A stretch of DNA of 64,000 nucleotides from the NCBI RefSeq assembly GCF_000471905.2, contig NW_006498435.1, forward strand, positions 3,835,146 to 3,899,145. The letters run 5' to 3'. A program made the position numbers and the translations under genes. Every line of letters starts with the position of its first letter. The stretch's first letter is position 1. Of this stretch, positions 10,481 through 21,577 are shown piece after piece. The notes beneath the pieces were generated by a model that saw only the letters and a list, made by a program, of their open reading frames with translations, searched no databases and was not told the origin of the DNA. The DNA is from Amborella trichopoda. Taxonomy: Eukaryota; Streptophyta; Magnoliopsida; Amborellales; Amborellaceae.

Positions 10481-11465
10481 AGGAGTTATCAAACACAGAA
10501 ACTATGAACTTCTTAACTTCTCAGGGAGGTATAAACACAAAAACCATGAACTTCTTAAGTAACTTTTAATTTACAATTCTTCAGGAACTTCCAACTTACA
10601 GTTCATGAACTTGCTTCTAGTTATCAAACAGGCCCTAAAAGAAAGACAACTCTGATGCTCCAAGATCATGTTGTTGTTAGTATTTTGGGTTTTGAAAAAA
10701 AGATTTGGTTGTATTTCAAAATAACATAATGGTTTGTGTGGTTTTTCCAAAGTTTTTAATAAGTTGAGAGAGAAATGTATGGGTTTTTTGTACCATATTG
10801 AAGAAGAAAGAAAGTATTGAGTGGTTTATATGTATGGACACTCTCATATCTGATGTTTGTAGAACAAAGGTGAAAGTGTGGGTGCATATGCGAATCACAC
10901 AAAGCATGCAACACACGCATGTGTGCATGTACGCATGAGGGAATACTTTGCACTTCACACGCTCACATCGGCACAAGAGGTGCCCCTCACGTGTGCGAGT
11001 CGGGCTCGAGACTCGATTTATTTTTGTATGGCACGTGTGAAATACAACGGTCACTACCCGTTGGAAACATAAAGCACATATAACTTATCGCAACCACTAA
11101 GACAAAGGAGTGTATGTAACTTATCCAACCGTTGATAATTGTGGATGGTAGTTATTGAAAACCCAACAGTCATATTGTACTGGGAAACAGTATGTCACTA
11201 TTTAATTGAACAATAACTTACTAGCCATTCATATCTATATAGTGAGTCCCTTTTTCCCATCCTCTGCATAGCTTCCTCTTTTTCTCAAACTCTGTTTCAT
11301 TATTTGTTTATATAACACATTCTCTCTCAAGAAAAACAATACTCTAGTGCTCTATAGTATTGAGGTTCAAATACATAGAACCTTAAAGTGTAAAAAGAGA
11401 CCTATGTTTTTCAGTATCCGGAAAATATACTTGTCCATCTTACGCCCATTGTTTATAGTATTTAA

Positions 11466-11483
11466 AAGGGACAAATATTATCT
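11466..11483. repeat. Left target-site duplication of the LINE
   Basis: aagggacaaatattatct occurs here and again, without mismatch, at 22538-22555. An 18-bp match bounding about 6 kb of LINE (once the copia element is subtracted) fits an L1 insertion. The LINE poly(A) is not directly at this copy, though: a T-rich run comes about 75 bp further in. Confidence 0.6.
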
Positions 11484-11639
11484 TGAGAATGTACTCCCTG
11501 AAAACAAAAATGAAATTCATCCTTTTTTTGCCTCTTTTCAACCAATTTTTTCCAATATATTTTTTTTGTTTTTCAATGTTTCTTAATTTCATTGCTCAAA
11601 GGGAATAATAAAAAATTCGAGGAAGAGTGTCAGAAAAGA

Positions 11640-12215
11640 AAAGAGAATGAAGAGTTACGCTCTTCTTAGCAAGCCCATCAACAGCAGAATTTGCCTCCCT
11701 TTATACATGTTGAAAAGAGACTTGCAAAGTGGAGCATAGATTTAAAATTTTCATCCATTTTCTTCTTAACCGCCACAGAGGTCATGAAATCATGGAACAC
11801 CAGTTTATGATATTTAACGAGTCCCCTTCAATAACAAAAGGATCTATCACACTTTTTTGGATGTCAAACTCCAACCCTCTTTCAACCACTTCCATCTCTA
11901 CTTCATTGGCCGTTAAAACTCCTTCAGGTCTTGCATAACAAAAGATAATGTCGCCCAAAAAATCCTTAAGAATCCCTCCAAAGCCAGCAGGGCCTGGTTA
12001 CCAAAACAACTCCCATCAAAGTTCAACCTCAAGCTATCTCGCAAAGGTGGAATCCATATACCTCGTGGTCTGACCTTGATGGTTTTTTTATTATTCAACA
12101 TCCGCAGATTTACTTCCATGTCAATGCTAGAAGTGCCAAAACCCTCTTTTGTTATGGAGAACCATCGCCACATAGTATTTAGAATTCTACTCTCTACCAT
12201 ACTCACTTCTAACAC
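11640..12215 (-). pseudogene. LINE ORF2 C-terminal RNase H domain
   Basis: This is the RNase H-like tail typical of plant L1 elements. Motifs visible on the minus strand are RGIWIPPLRDSLRLNFDGSC (NFDGS is the first catalytic block), and further on the region equivalent to 'REANAVADDLTKKG' of the second LINE copy near 11650. It is preceded by the TKEGFG phrase also found in the LINE fragment at 27427-27771, so the two belong to one family. Frameshifts follow the NFDGS block. Confidence 0.75.
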
Positions 12216-12229
12216 TTGACCTTAAAAAA

Positions 12230-12983
12230 CTCGTCTATTTCTTTCCAGCCATATCTCCCAAAGAACCGTTGCCCTACCAATTTCCAAAATAACACTTTCT
12301 ACTTTTGGTAACCCATCCATATTCAAATGATTAATAATGTTCATATGACTATTTGGCATCATTGTGGCAATCCCCAGCTTATTGAAGAACCATCCCCAAT
12401 TTTAGCAAGTTTATGGGTAATGTAAAAATAGATGATCTCCAAATTCGTCACTTTGCTTGCATAAAAGACAAACATTAGTCAAGAACCTTCCTCTTTTAAT
12501 CAAATTGTCCAGAATTAAAAACTTTCGTTGAAAGAGAATCCATAGGAAAAGCTGAACTTTATAAGGAATTTTTCAGCACCATATTCTTTTCAAGGAAGTC
12601 ATACTCCATCTTACCCGATCATTAAACAAAATGTTATAAGCTGATTTTACCGTGAATAGCCCGTCATTTTCAATTGCCCAAATGAACTCATCCCCACGAT
12701 CTGCATTTGGTTTCATATTTGCTAAGGCTTCATGTAAAGCTGAGAATTGCTCAATTGCCACATCAAAAACCCTATTATACATGCAATTCACATTCCAATC
12801 ATGTGTAAGCCAATCAAAGCCTTGACTTACAATCATCCTTTGCTGAGTTGCTGCATCATAAACTAGAGAATAAGACTCCTTCAAAGTTGAATCACTAAGC
12901 CACCTGCTATGCCAAAATGAGATTTTATTTCGATTCCCCACAATCCACCTACAATATTCCATCAAAAAGTCTTTACAATGCAA
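12230..12983 (-). pseudogene. LINE ORF2 region after the RT (zinc-finger-like zf-RVT part)
   Basis: The frame at 12573-12983 reads WIVGNRNKISFWHSRWLSD and ENDGLFTVKSAYNILFND, the conserved phrases after the reverse transcriptase in plant L1 ORF2 (zf-RVT family). The continuation to 12230 holds further Trp/Cys-rich sequence with stops. The role in the element is unproven in plants; nucleic-acid binding is assumed. Confidence 0.75.
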
Positions 12984-13112
12984 AATTTATTTCCAAAGCT
13001 GGAAATGTAGTCTGGTCCGACCACCATTTCCAATCCAAAATTCTGATCGATTCACTCTATATTTTTCACACAAAATGTCCTTCTACAACATCCCTTCTTG
13101 GGTCATACCTCG

Positions 13113-14412
13113 CTACCACCATCCGACAAGAAGGGCTTTCTTGGTAAGCTTAACTTTCCTAATACCCATTCCCCCTTCTTTCTTTGTTGTGCAAACTCTC
13201 TCCCAACTAACTAGGTCGTATTTCTTTCCAAAATCTCCCGATTCCCATAAAACGCTTATCATCAATTGCTCAATCCTCTTAGCCACTGAATTTGATATAG
13301 TCAACAGAGACATTTGGTAAACCGTAAAATTCAAAAATGAAGCTTTGATCAATGTAGCCCTTCTCCCAAGTGAAAGATTTTTTGACTTCCATAAATCCAT
13401 TTTGGAATGCATTCATTTCAATACTGGATCCCACATAGATTTTGGTAGCCTTTGATCAGAAATAGAAAGGCCCATGTATTTGATTGGGAATTTATCCACT
13501 GTATACCCCAAATTAGAAGCTAGATCATTCAAAAATGCCTCCTCACAGCCCACCACCGCAATAGATGATTTATCAAAGTTTACTTTAAAACCCAAGGCCA
13601 TTTCACAGCACAATAATAGTCTACAAATATTGCCAATTTGATCCTCATTTGCATCACCAAAAAAAAAAGTATAATCTGCATATTGCAGATGTAAAATAGA
13701 CGTACTTGTGGGAGAAACCTTGAAACCATTGAATCTACCCCTTGCCACAACATTTTGGATCATTAAGCTAAATGCTTCCACAACAATGGTAAACAAAAAA
13801 GGTAAAATATGATCACCTTGTCTTAGTCCCCTAGAAGCCTTGAAAGATCCCTTCGGACTTCCATTAACTAGAATTGAAAAATGGGCAGATGATAAGCACC
13901 CTTTGATCCACATCCTCCATTTGTCCCCAGATCCCATACATCTTAGGATCTCTAATAACACGTCCCAGTCAACGCAGTTATATGCTATCTCCATGTTTAG
14001 TTTCAAAATAACACCTGGTTCACCTCCTTGCTTCCAAGATTGAATGCATTTCTGCACAATATTGTCAATAATAATACGGCCTTGAATAAAGGCCGATTGA
14101 GTCCCGAATATCACATTTCCGAAAACAATTTTAAGTATCTTTGCCAACACCTTGGCTAACACTTTATATAGAGGCTTGTCAGAAGACTTATGGGCCTAAT
14201 ATCCGACAATCTTGTAATAGACGTTTTTTTGGGATCAAGGCGATATAAGTAGAGTTAATTGCTTTGCTCAAAACTCCTCTTGTCAAGAATTCATTCACTA
14301 TCAATACAAGATCGACATTGACATCCTCTAAAAAATTATAGAAGTAAAAAAGAGGAAAGCCATCAGGGCCAGGTGACTTATCACCTCGCAACAAAAAAAC
14401 TGCAAATTTCAC
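13113..14412 (-). pseudogene. LINE reverse transcriptase (ORF2 core), catalytically dead
   Basis: Non-LTR reverse transcriptase. The segments in order are GDKSPGPDGFPLFYFYNFLE and IALIPKK (14188-14412), then GTQSAFIQGRIIIDNI, the palm region and the thumb (13113-13412, NLSLGRRATLIKASFLN). The palm residues are altered: motif A reads LKLNMEIAYN, where the family has KLDMEKAYD, and motif C reads YADYTFFF instead of FADDT. So the motif A aspartate and the second motif C aspartate are both gone. A stop also separates 14188 from 14162. The order and spacing otherwise match a full L1 RT. Confidence 0.85.
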
Positions 14413-14418
14413 TTCCGC

Positions 14419-14868
14419 TTATGTGGCCAAACCTTCTAGAGATAATGCAATATTCAGTAAAATCGTCTTGAACTGCATCCCCTCAAAATTTGACTTAAAC
14501 TGCATTTCTTTCATAAATAAATTTTGAAAGTGTTGAACAAAGCCGATCTCCCAAGCTTCTAACTCACTATCTTCTATTACAACGAAATTGATACCAGATA
14601 AATCATTCTGCCTTCTATGTGAACTTGCGATTGCATAAAAAAAATTGGTATTAGGATCTCCTTTCTTCAGCCATCTCACCCTTGATCGTTGCTTCCAATA
14701 AATTTCTTCTGATCGAAGCATTTCATGCAAAGAATTTAAAAACTCCCTCTTATCTCTTTCCAATTCAACCGTAAGGCTTCCTGAATTTTGAATAGATACT
14801 GCCACTAGTTCTAGCCTAGACATAACATCACGAATATTATTCTGGAGATAAAATTTACTTTCTTCCAT
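14419..14868 (-). pseudogene. LINE ORF2 linker between endonuclease and RT
   Basis: The 149-residue open frame contains EEIYWKQRSRVRWLKKGDPN followed by TNFFYAIASSHRRQNDLSGI, a phrase pattern well conserved just before the RT of plant LINEs. It joins the endonuclease part to the right and the RT to the left. A 62-bp tandem duplication lies at its upstream edge (14818-14947). Confidence 0.75.
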
Positions 14869-14947
14869 TGTAATAATATAGACATAACTTCACGAATATT
14901 ATTCTGGACATAAAATTTATTTTCTTTCTTCCATTGTAATAATATAT
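14818..14947. repeat. Tandem duplication (about 62-68 bp) inside the LINE
   Basis: agacataac.tcacgaatat begins at 14818 and again at 14880; the two copies then match almost to their ends, apart from a 4-6 bp length difference. Confidence 0.85.
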
Positions 14948-15011
14948 GTTTGAAACTCATCAACTTTTTGTGAATGCGATAACCAAACTATCCCCTCACC
15001 AATGATTCTGA

Positions 15012-15785
15012 CTATACTTGCTTAATGATATCCACCACATCTTTCTCTTCAAGCCACATTAAACCCATTCTAAAAGGCTTAGGTCCTTTGAAATCACTAT
15101 TTGTATTTAACAAAATAGGAACAGGATCTGAAGATAGTTTTGGTAACACCATAACCCTAACATAAGGCAGTTGTGTTTCCCAATCCCCTGACATCAAAAA
15201 ACAATCTATCTTGGTGATTACATGTGAAGAAAGAGCCATTAACAGGCAGATCCAAAACTTCATGACGGTGAATGAAATCATTGAACAATGTCATGGATTG
15301 ATTCAATAGTGTATTAGAAGAAATTTCATCTGGCCATCGAATCATATTGAAATCGCCTGCAAGACACCAAGGAAGATTAATAACAACAGCTAAATTGGAA
15401 ATATTAAGCAAAAATTCTTCTTTATGCGAGTTCAAATTTGATTTATATACATTAATATACATCCATTTAAAAATTTCCATTGGACCCTCAAAGAATACAA
15501 CACAAAATCTTTCAAACTCAAAAACTCCTACACATTTAAGGAAAAATGAATCCCAGATAATCCAAAGCCCTCCTGAAGCTCCATTAGTGTCACACCTGCA
15601 AAACCAAGAGCACCTACACCCCATACATCCCTTATCGAAGCTAGAGACTGTCTAGGTAACTTAGTTTATTGCAATAACAAAATGTCAGGTTTATGAATCC
15701 CGACCAGCAAATAAACTTCTCTTTTTCTCTTCGCCTCTCTTAGACCTCTCACATTCCAAATAACAATCTTTACTACCATAAGGTA
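15012..15785 (-). pseudogene. LINE endonuclease (AP-type, ORF2 N-terminus)
   Basis: Apurinic-type endonuclease that nicks target DNA. From the right: IVIWNVRGLREAKRKREV near 15780, then a broken LLLQ*TK block (the family has LLQETK, so the catalytic Glu codon is now a stop), GASGGLWIIWD, PWCLAGDFNMIRWPDEI and NGSFFTCNHQDRLFFD. GDFN is the usual catalytic motif. The frame is shifted near 15160-15280, where the end of the domain lies in another frame. The reading order matches plant L1 ORF2. Confidence 0.85.
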
Positions 15786-15907
15786 AAGAACCATGCTTGG
15801 CGTTACAACACCTTCTCTGATTATCACCCTACCCCCAATTTCCATTCTTCAAGCAAAAATTCTACTAAATGATCTTTATGGGGCATCTTCCTTCATCTTA
15901 TTTTTGC

Positions 15908-16497
15908 CTATCTCTTTAGGTTGAACCGCGTCAATCCGTAGCTTCTTGGAATGACCTTCATTGTCCAGTTGAATTTCAACCTTCTCGTTGTCCTGCAAGC
16001 ATGTTTCCACACCAAAACTCCCCTTGCCTGATTTCTATTTGGCAGCCACCGCAACATAGAAAGGACCAAATGGGACATCAAAAGATATCCCAATATCAGC
16101 GAGCATGACCTAAAATCTATTCTCCTCACCTGTATCTTCATAACGCTGCTAGCTTGTGGAGGTAAAAAGACATACTCTTTGTCCGTTGAAATAATATTTA
16201 GAGGGATGTGCAGGGATAACTTCCTCCTCCGAGAAAACTTCTATCACCCCCAAAAGATAAAGAGTCATCATCTCCGTCCCCTGATTTTCAATCATATGCC
16301 CTTCCCCATCTTGTTTCAAATCAATAATGGGAAGACCATGAAGAGTACCTCTGTCTCTCCTTCGATGAGCAACCTTTTGAAAAGGTAACAACCTTTCCAC
16401 CATTCTCTTCAGCCAAAGCCCCACAGGTCAAGCAACAAGAAGCTCAGAATTAAAAATTAACAAGAATAAAAAACTTATTAACTGGAAGGGATGGACT
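15908..16497 (-). pseudogene. LINE ORF1, 3' part
   Basis: Two broken frames (15908-16141 and 16149-16424) with no strong motif. By position they are the C-terminal part of ORF1, which in plant L1 elements encodes an RNA-binding protein. The copia element interrupts the gene at 16497, and the upstream part continues at 21578. Confidence 0.5.
16493..16497. repeat. Left 5-bp target-site duplication of Co1 (ggact)
   Basis: ggact directly precedes the 5' LTR and is repeated at 21573-21577 directly after the 3' LTR. Confidence 0.9.
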
Positions 16498-16977
16498 TGT
16501 TAAAAATAAGCTTGATTATGTTCAAGGGTATTTTGGGTATTAAATTTCAATATAAGGGACATTTTGAGAAAATTATGTTAAGGGTAATTTTGAAATGATG
16601 TAAAAGAATTGTGTAGAGTCCCAAGGCCACAATTCCAACATTGAGAGAGAGGAATTCCAAGATTGAGAGAGAAGAGTCCCAAGATTGAGAGAGAGGAGTC
16701 TAAAGCATGCAATGCGTGCAAATTTGAATTAGGAATGAGTGAAGTCTAGAATTTTCTTGAATAATCTTGTAATTTCATCCAAGCATATAGGTTGTAAGTT
16801 ATGAGAGGGAAAACATCACTAGAATGGTGTAGAAAGAGTCTAGAAAGCTCCTAATTTATATATACATGTACTATGTTTTTGTACAAGTAGAGTGAAGAAA
16901 TTGTGTTGCATTGAGCATTTTTGTGTGCATAACTACAAATTCTCAAAGTAAGCCTTCTTCCTCCCTATTTTCTAACA
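16498..16977 (+). repeat. 5' LTR of Co1
   Basis: Begins tgttaaaaataagc and ends tattttctaaca. It contains three 24-bp repeats of 'ccaagattgagagagagga' type near 16650-16700 and a possible TATA box (tttatatatacatg) near 16855. Confidence 0.95.
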
Positions 16978-16979
16978 AG

Positions 16980-16991
16980 TAGTATCAGAGT
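16980..16991 (+). other. Primer-binding site of Co1
   Basis: tagtatcagagt follows the LTR by 2 bp and is a one-base variant of the tRNA-iMet site TGGTATCAGAG. Confidence 0.7.
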
Positions 16992-17005
16992 CAAAGTGCT
17001 TAAGA

Positions 17006-18130
17006 ATGGCCCCCTTGATCCAACCACAAATTTCCTTTCTCACCAAAGATAACTATAAGAATTGGAGCATTCAAATGAAGGCATTGTTGGGGTCTCAAGT
17101 TTCTTGGGATGTTGTTGAAAAGGGGTATGTAGAACCGGCAACGCCGCAAGAAGAAACCACTTTAGATCAAAATCAAAGAAGCGTGCTAAAGGAGTCGAGA
17201 TGGTTGGACAAGAAAGCTCTCTTTCTTAGTTACCAAGGAATTGATGGGAGCACTTTTGAGAAAAAAATTTCCACTGAAAATTCAAAGAAGATTTGGGAGA
17301 TTCTTCAAAATTCTTTCAAAGGAGTTCAAAAGGTGAAAAAAGTGCGGCTTCAAACTCTTAGGGCTGAGTTTGAGGCACTAAAAATGAATGAATCCAAAAA
17401 TATTTCGGAATACTTCTCAAGGGTTTTGGTTGTTGTAAACCAATTGAGAAGAAATGGAGAAAATATAGATGATGTAAGGGTAATGGAGAAAATACTACGA
17501 TCACTACATCGTAAGTATGAGCACATCGTTGTAGCCATTAAAGAATCAAAAGATTTAGAGGCTATGACTATTGATCAACTCATGGGTTCCTTGCAAGCCC
17601 ATGAACAGCGATTGCAAAAAATGACTCAAAACTCTTTGGAGCATGCATTACAAACAAAGCTTACAATGAAGGAAGAGAATGAAGAATGTCGTGGAGGAAG
17701 AGGCCAAACAGGTCATGGCAATGGAAGGAGAGGACGTGGAAGAGGCAACCTTAATTATGGAGGTGTGAGAGATCAAAACCACCCACAAGCTCAAAGAGGA
17801 CGAGGAAGAGGTAATTTTTCAAGGCCATGCAGTCATTCAAGGTATGGAAAATCTACTATGCAATGTTATAATTGCAAAAAATGTGGCCATTATAGTTCCG
17901 AGTGTAGATACTGTTCCCAAAATGATGTATTTGAAAAAGCTAATTTTGTTGAAAAGAAAAATGATGAAGAAGAACCAACTTTGTTATTAGCTTATAATGA
18001 TAAGAATGACAATCAAATGGATACTTGGTATCTTGACACCGGTGCAAGCGATTACATGTGTGGTAGAAAGGAATTGTTTGTGAAATTGAATGAATTAAGT
18101 CATGGGCATGTAACATTTGGAGACTTATAA
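17006..18130 (+). CDS. Copia Gag plus protease (374 aa, ends at a premature stop)
   Basis: Gag and the start of the polyprotein of a copia element. The N-terminal half is the UBN2/retrotran_gag type (DNYKNWSIQMKALLGSQ, then a coiled helix-rich part to residue 210). Next come an Arg/Gly-rich stretch, a CCHC zinc knuckle (CYNCKKCGHYSSEC, residues about 287-300) and the protease active site WYLDTGASDYMCG (about residues 345-357). The start is the ATG 29 bp after the LTR. The stop is a TAA in the place where the family continues (D-L-S-K-I-P), and the next part carries on in frame after it, so a single nonsense change ends an otherwise continuous frame. Non-functional as a whole element, but Gag itself is open. 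Confidence 0.9.
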   Translation: MAPLIQPQISFLTKDNYKNWSIQMKALLGSQVSWDVVEKGYVEPATPQEETTLDQNQRSVLKESRWLDKKALFLSYQGIDGSTFEKKISTENSKKIWEILQNSFKGVQKVKKVRLQTLRAEFEALKMNESKNISEYFSRVLVVVNQLRRNGENIDDVRVMEKILRSLHRKYEHIVVAIKESKDLEAMTIDQLMGSLQAHEQRLQKMTQNSLEHALQTKLTMKEENEECRGGRGQTGHGNGRRGRGRGNLNYGGVRDQNHPQAQRGRGRGNFSRPCSHSRYGKSTMQCYNCKKCGHYSSECRYCSQNDVFEKANFVEKKNDEEEPTLLLAYNDKNDNQMDTWYLDTGASDYMCGRKELFVKLNELSHGHVTFGDL

Positions 18131-19287
18131 AAAATACCCTTAAAGTAAAAAGGTAAATTTTTGATAAAAATGAAGAATGGTGGTCATCGATTTACTTTCG
18201 ATGTATATTATGTGGCGGACATAAAAAATAACATTTTGAGTGTGGGGCACTTATTAGAAAAAGGCTATAATATTTTTATGAAAAATTGTAGCCTTTACTT
18301 GAGGAACCAAAGAAACAATTTGAATTCTAAAGTAATTATGACTAAGAACAGAATGTTTCCAATGAATATCAAAACTGAAAATATGAAATGCCTCAAATCT
18401 ATTTTGAATGATGATTCATGGTTATGGCATTTTCGTTTTGGGCATCTTAATTTTGGTGGTTTGAAATTATTATCAAAAGAAAAAATGGTGAATGGTTTGC
18501 CATGGATAAAGCAACCCGATGGAGTATGTGAATGATGCATTGTAGAAAAGCAACATTGAAAAAGCTTCAAGAGTGGAAAATCAAGGAAAGCACAAAAGCC
18601 TCTCCAACTCGTGCATACGGATGTGTGTGGACCACTTGAGCCCATCTCATATGGAAAAAGTCCGTACATTCTAACCTTTGTTGATGATTATAGCAGCAAA
18701 ACATGGGCTTCTTTCCTTAAAGAAAAATCGGAAGTTTTTGCAGTGTTTAAGGAATTCAAAGCTTTTGTGGAGAAACAAAGTGGTTTTCAAATAAAAGTGA
18801 TAAGATTAGATAGAGGTGGAGAATATAATTCTCATGCTTTCCAAAAATTTTGTAAAGAACATGGAATTTGCCACCAAATGACCACATCCTACGCACCACA
18901 AGAAAATGATATGGCGGAATGACCACATCCTATGCACCACAAGAAAATGGTATGGCGGAAAGAAAGAATAGAACTGTTTTGAATATGTTAAGATGCATGT
19001 TAAATGAAAAAGAAATGTCAAAAGAATTTTGGGTCGAGGCCGTTGCTTGTGCGGTATATTTGTTGAATAGGTGTCCCATAAAAGGTTTATGGTATAAGAC
19101 ACCCGAAGAAGCTTGGAGTTCCTACAAGCCAAATGTAGAGCATCTAAGAATCGTTGGGTGTGTGGCTTTTGCTAAAATTCCCCAAGAGAAAAGGGCAAAA
19201 CTTGATGACAAAGGAGAAAAATGTGTATTCATTGGCTATGGAAAAAATACAAAGGGTTACAAGTTGTACATTCCCATTACTAAATAG
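18131..19287 (+). pseudogene. Copia integrase with GAG_pre-integrase region (broken)
   Basis: DNA integrase domain. First comes the end of the protease and the zinc-binding region (WHFRFGHLNFGGLKLLSKEK, 18161-18535), broken by a stop in CE*CIV. Then comes the catalytic core with HTDVCGPLEP (first Asp), VIRLDRGGEYN (second Asp) and QENGMAERKNRT (Glu), followed by a C-terminal part (KPNVEHLRIVGCVAFAKIPQ, FIGYGKNTKGYKLY). A 41-bp tandem duplication at 18879-18960 repeats the segment before the third catalytic residue. Because 41 is not a multiple of three, it causes a frameshift and stop. Confidence 0.88.
18879..18960. repeat. 41-bp tandem duplication in the copia integrase
   Basis: tgaccacatcctacgcacca starts at 18879 and again at 18920; the two 41-bp copies differ at two positions (c/t and a/g). 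Confidence 0.95.
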
Positions 19288-19393
19288 TTATTCTTGAGTA
19301 GAGATGTGATCTTTGATGAAAATGGAGTACGGTATTAGAAAAATAATCAAGAAAAGAAAATTATTGAGGTTGATGAAGTGAAGAAAAGGACAA

Positions 19394-20210
19394 GTGGAGC
19401 ATCAAGAAGGCTCTTTGAATCCTATTCATGATGCTTCTTCTAGTGGCCAATCTACTTTAACTAGTAGTTCATCTCATAGGCCCATGAAAACAAAAATCCT
19501 TCAAGAAATTTATTCGATTACTCGTAGGCTTGATGTTGAAAATGAGGATCTTACATTGCTTTGTTTCTACACAGATTTGGATCCTATTTATTTTAATGAA
19601 GCATGTAAAGATTGAAGAAATTGAGAGAAATGACACATGGGAACTTACAACACTTTCTAAGCGCCACAAATCAATTGGTGTGAAATGGATTTACAAGACA
19701 GAAATGCTAATGGGGATATCGAAGGTATAAAGCAAGCTTAGTTGCTAAAGAGTACAAGAAAAGACCCGGAATTGACTATGATGAGGTATTTACCCCCGTT
19801 GTTCGTTTGGAAACTATTAGATTAATCATTTCTCTTGCAACCTAAATGAAATGGAAAACTTTTTAAATAGATGTGAAATCGGCATTTTTGAATAGTGTTC
19901 TTGAAGAAGATGTGTATATTGAACAACCAATTGGTTATGGGAAAAAAGGCCAAGAAACTAAAGTTTACGAATTGAAAAAGGTTTTGTATGGTTTAAAACA
20001 AGCACCTAGAGTATGGAATAGTAGAATTAATAAATATTTTCTTGAAAATGGTTTTTCTAGATGCCCCATATGAACATGCCCTATACATAAAAAAAATATG
20101 AAAATGGAGATATTTTTCTTGTTTGTTTATATATTGATGACTTGATCTATACGGGAAATAATCCAGGCATGTTTAAAGAATTCAAAGAATCCATGATTAA
20201 GGAGTTTGAA
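19394..20210 (+). pseudogene. Copia reverse transcriptase, N-terminal and palm region (broken)
   Basis: RT relic in several frames. From 19615: NDTWELTTLSKRHKSIGVKW, KRPGIDYDEVFTPVVRLE (near 19760), VKSAFLNSVLEEDVYIEQP, LYGLKQAPRVW (19873-20073), and the catalytic YIDD motif (atattgatgactt at about 20130), read in another frame. Stops and frameshifts occur near 19845, 20070 and 20100. The phrase order is that of copia RT. Confidence 0.88.
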
Positions 20211-21082
20211 TGACTGACATTGGGCTCATGTCTTATTTTCTTGGCATTGAAGTTAAACAAATGGATGATGGAATTTTTGTGTCACAAAAATCTTATGCCA
20301 AAGAAATTCTCAAAAAAATTAAATTAGAAAATTATATTCCGGTAAATACACCAGTAGAAAGTGGTCTCAAATTGAGAAAAGAAGGTGATGGAGAAAGAGT
20401 TGATCCTACATTTTTCAAAAGTTTAGTTGGAAGCCTCCGATACCTAACATGTACAAGACCGGATATTCCTTATGGAGTTGGTTTGATAAGCCGGTACATG
20501 AAGACTCCAAATACCTCTTACTTGAAAGCGACAAAAAGGATTATCCAGTATATCAGAGGCACATTTGACCGTGATTTATTCTATTCATATTCTAATGTTT
20601 GTGATCTTGTAGGTTTTGTTGATAGCAATTGGGCTGGAGACTTGGATGATAGAAAAAGCACTTCCAAGTACGCGTTCTACATGGGGAGTACGACATTCAC
20701 ATGGTCATCAAAGAAGCAGCCGATCGTGATACTATCAACTTGTGAGGCGGAGTATGTAGCCGTCACATCAAGTACTTTTCATGCATTATGGCTATGGAAT
20801 CTTCTTAAAGAGCTTTTAAAGCTTCAAGAGACTCCTGCCAAAATCCATGTAGATAACAGGTCGGCAATTGCATTGGCAAAGACCCCAGTGTTTCATTAGA
20901 GAAGCAAACACATTGACACACAATTCCATTTCATTCGAGACCAAGTGAAAGAGAATAAGGTTGAACTTGTTTATACAAAGACGCAAGATCAAGTTGCCGA
21001 CATTTTTACAAAACCTTTCAAACATGAATTGTTTCAAAAATTGAAAGTTATAGGAGTAACCAAGTTGGAAATTAAAGCTTAA
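20210..21082 (+). pseudogene. Copia RT thumb and RNase H (mostly open)
   Basis: The 229-residue open frame starts at the conserved TDIGLMSYFLGIEVKQ and runs through SLVGSLRYLTCTRPDI, GFVDSNWAGDLDDRKST (RNase H first catalytic Asp), STCEAEYVAVTSS (Glu) and IHVDNRSAIALAKTPVFH (Asp). It then stops at TAG (20897) and continues in frame as RSKHIDTQFHFIRD to the end near 21082. RNase H would remove the RNA template. The residues needed for catalysis appear present in this portion. Confidence 0.9.
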
Positions 21083-21088
21083 AGGGGA
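21079..21088 (+). other. Polypurine tract of Co1
   Basis: ttaaagggga immediately precedes the 3' LTR and would prime plus-strand DNA synthesis. Confidence 0.8.
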
Positions 21089-21572
21089 TGTTAAAAATAA
21101 GCTTGATTATGTTCAAGTGTATTTTGAATATTAGATTTAAACATAAGGGACATTTTCGAAAAGTTATGTTAAGGATAATTTTAGAATGATGTAAAAAAAA
21201 TGTGTAGAGTTCCAAAGTCACAATTCCAAGATTGAAAAAGATGAATTCCAAAATTGAGAGAAAAGAGTCCCAAGATTGAGAGAGAGAAGTCCAAAACATG
21301 CAATGCATGCAAATTTGAATTGGGCATGAATGAAGTCCAAATTTTTTTTGAATAATCTTGTAATTTCGTCCAAGCATACAGGTTGTAAATTATGAATGAG
21401 AAAACATCACTAGAATGGTGTAGAAAGAGTCTAAAAAGCTCCTAAGAAGTTTATATATACATGTACTATATTTTTATACCAATAGAGTAAAAAAATTGCG
21501 TTGGATTGAGCTCTTTTGTGTGCATGACTACAAATTCTCAAAATAAGCCTTCTTCCTCCCTATTTTCTAACA
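21089..21572 (+). repeat. 3' LTR of Co1
   Basis: Same start and end as the 5' LTR, with many substitutions and a few small indels. The following ggact is the target duplication. Confidence 0.95.
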
Positions 21573-21577
21573 GGACT

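Larger units (their letters stand above)
9193..11465. other. Non-coding intergenic stretch
   Basis: No gene is supported here. It contains a hairpin, an 'atcgg'-rich run (about 9795-9895), an assembly gap and a very AT-rich low-complexity block. The remaining 1 kb (10486-11465) is ordinary non-coding sequence. A phrase 'tatcaaacaggccc' near 10622 resembles a MITE end, but no partner was found. Confidence 0.6.
16498..21572 (+). mobile_element. Co1: complete Ty1/copia element, reading frame broken
   Basis: 5075 bp with two LTRs (480 and 484 bp), perfect TG...CA ends, 5-bp target duplications, primer site, polypurine tract, and gag, protease, integrase, RT and RNase H in copia order. The LTRs differ at more than one base in ten over the stretches I compared, so the insertion is old. 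It lies in LINE ORF1. Confidence 0.95.

Noticed and set aside
10486-10640. MITE ends (tatcaaacaggccc near 10622)
   Set aside because: Only one end found; no inverted partner or target duplication could be identified.
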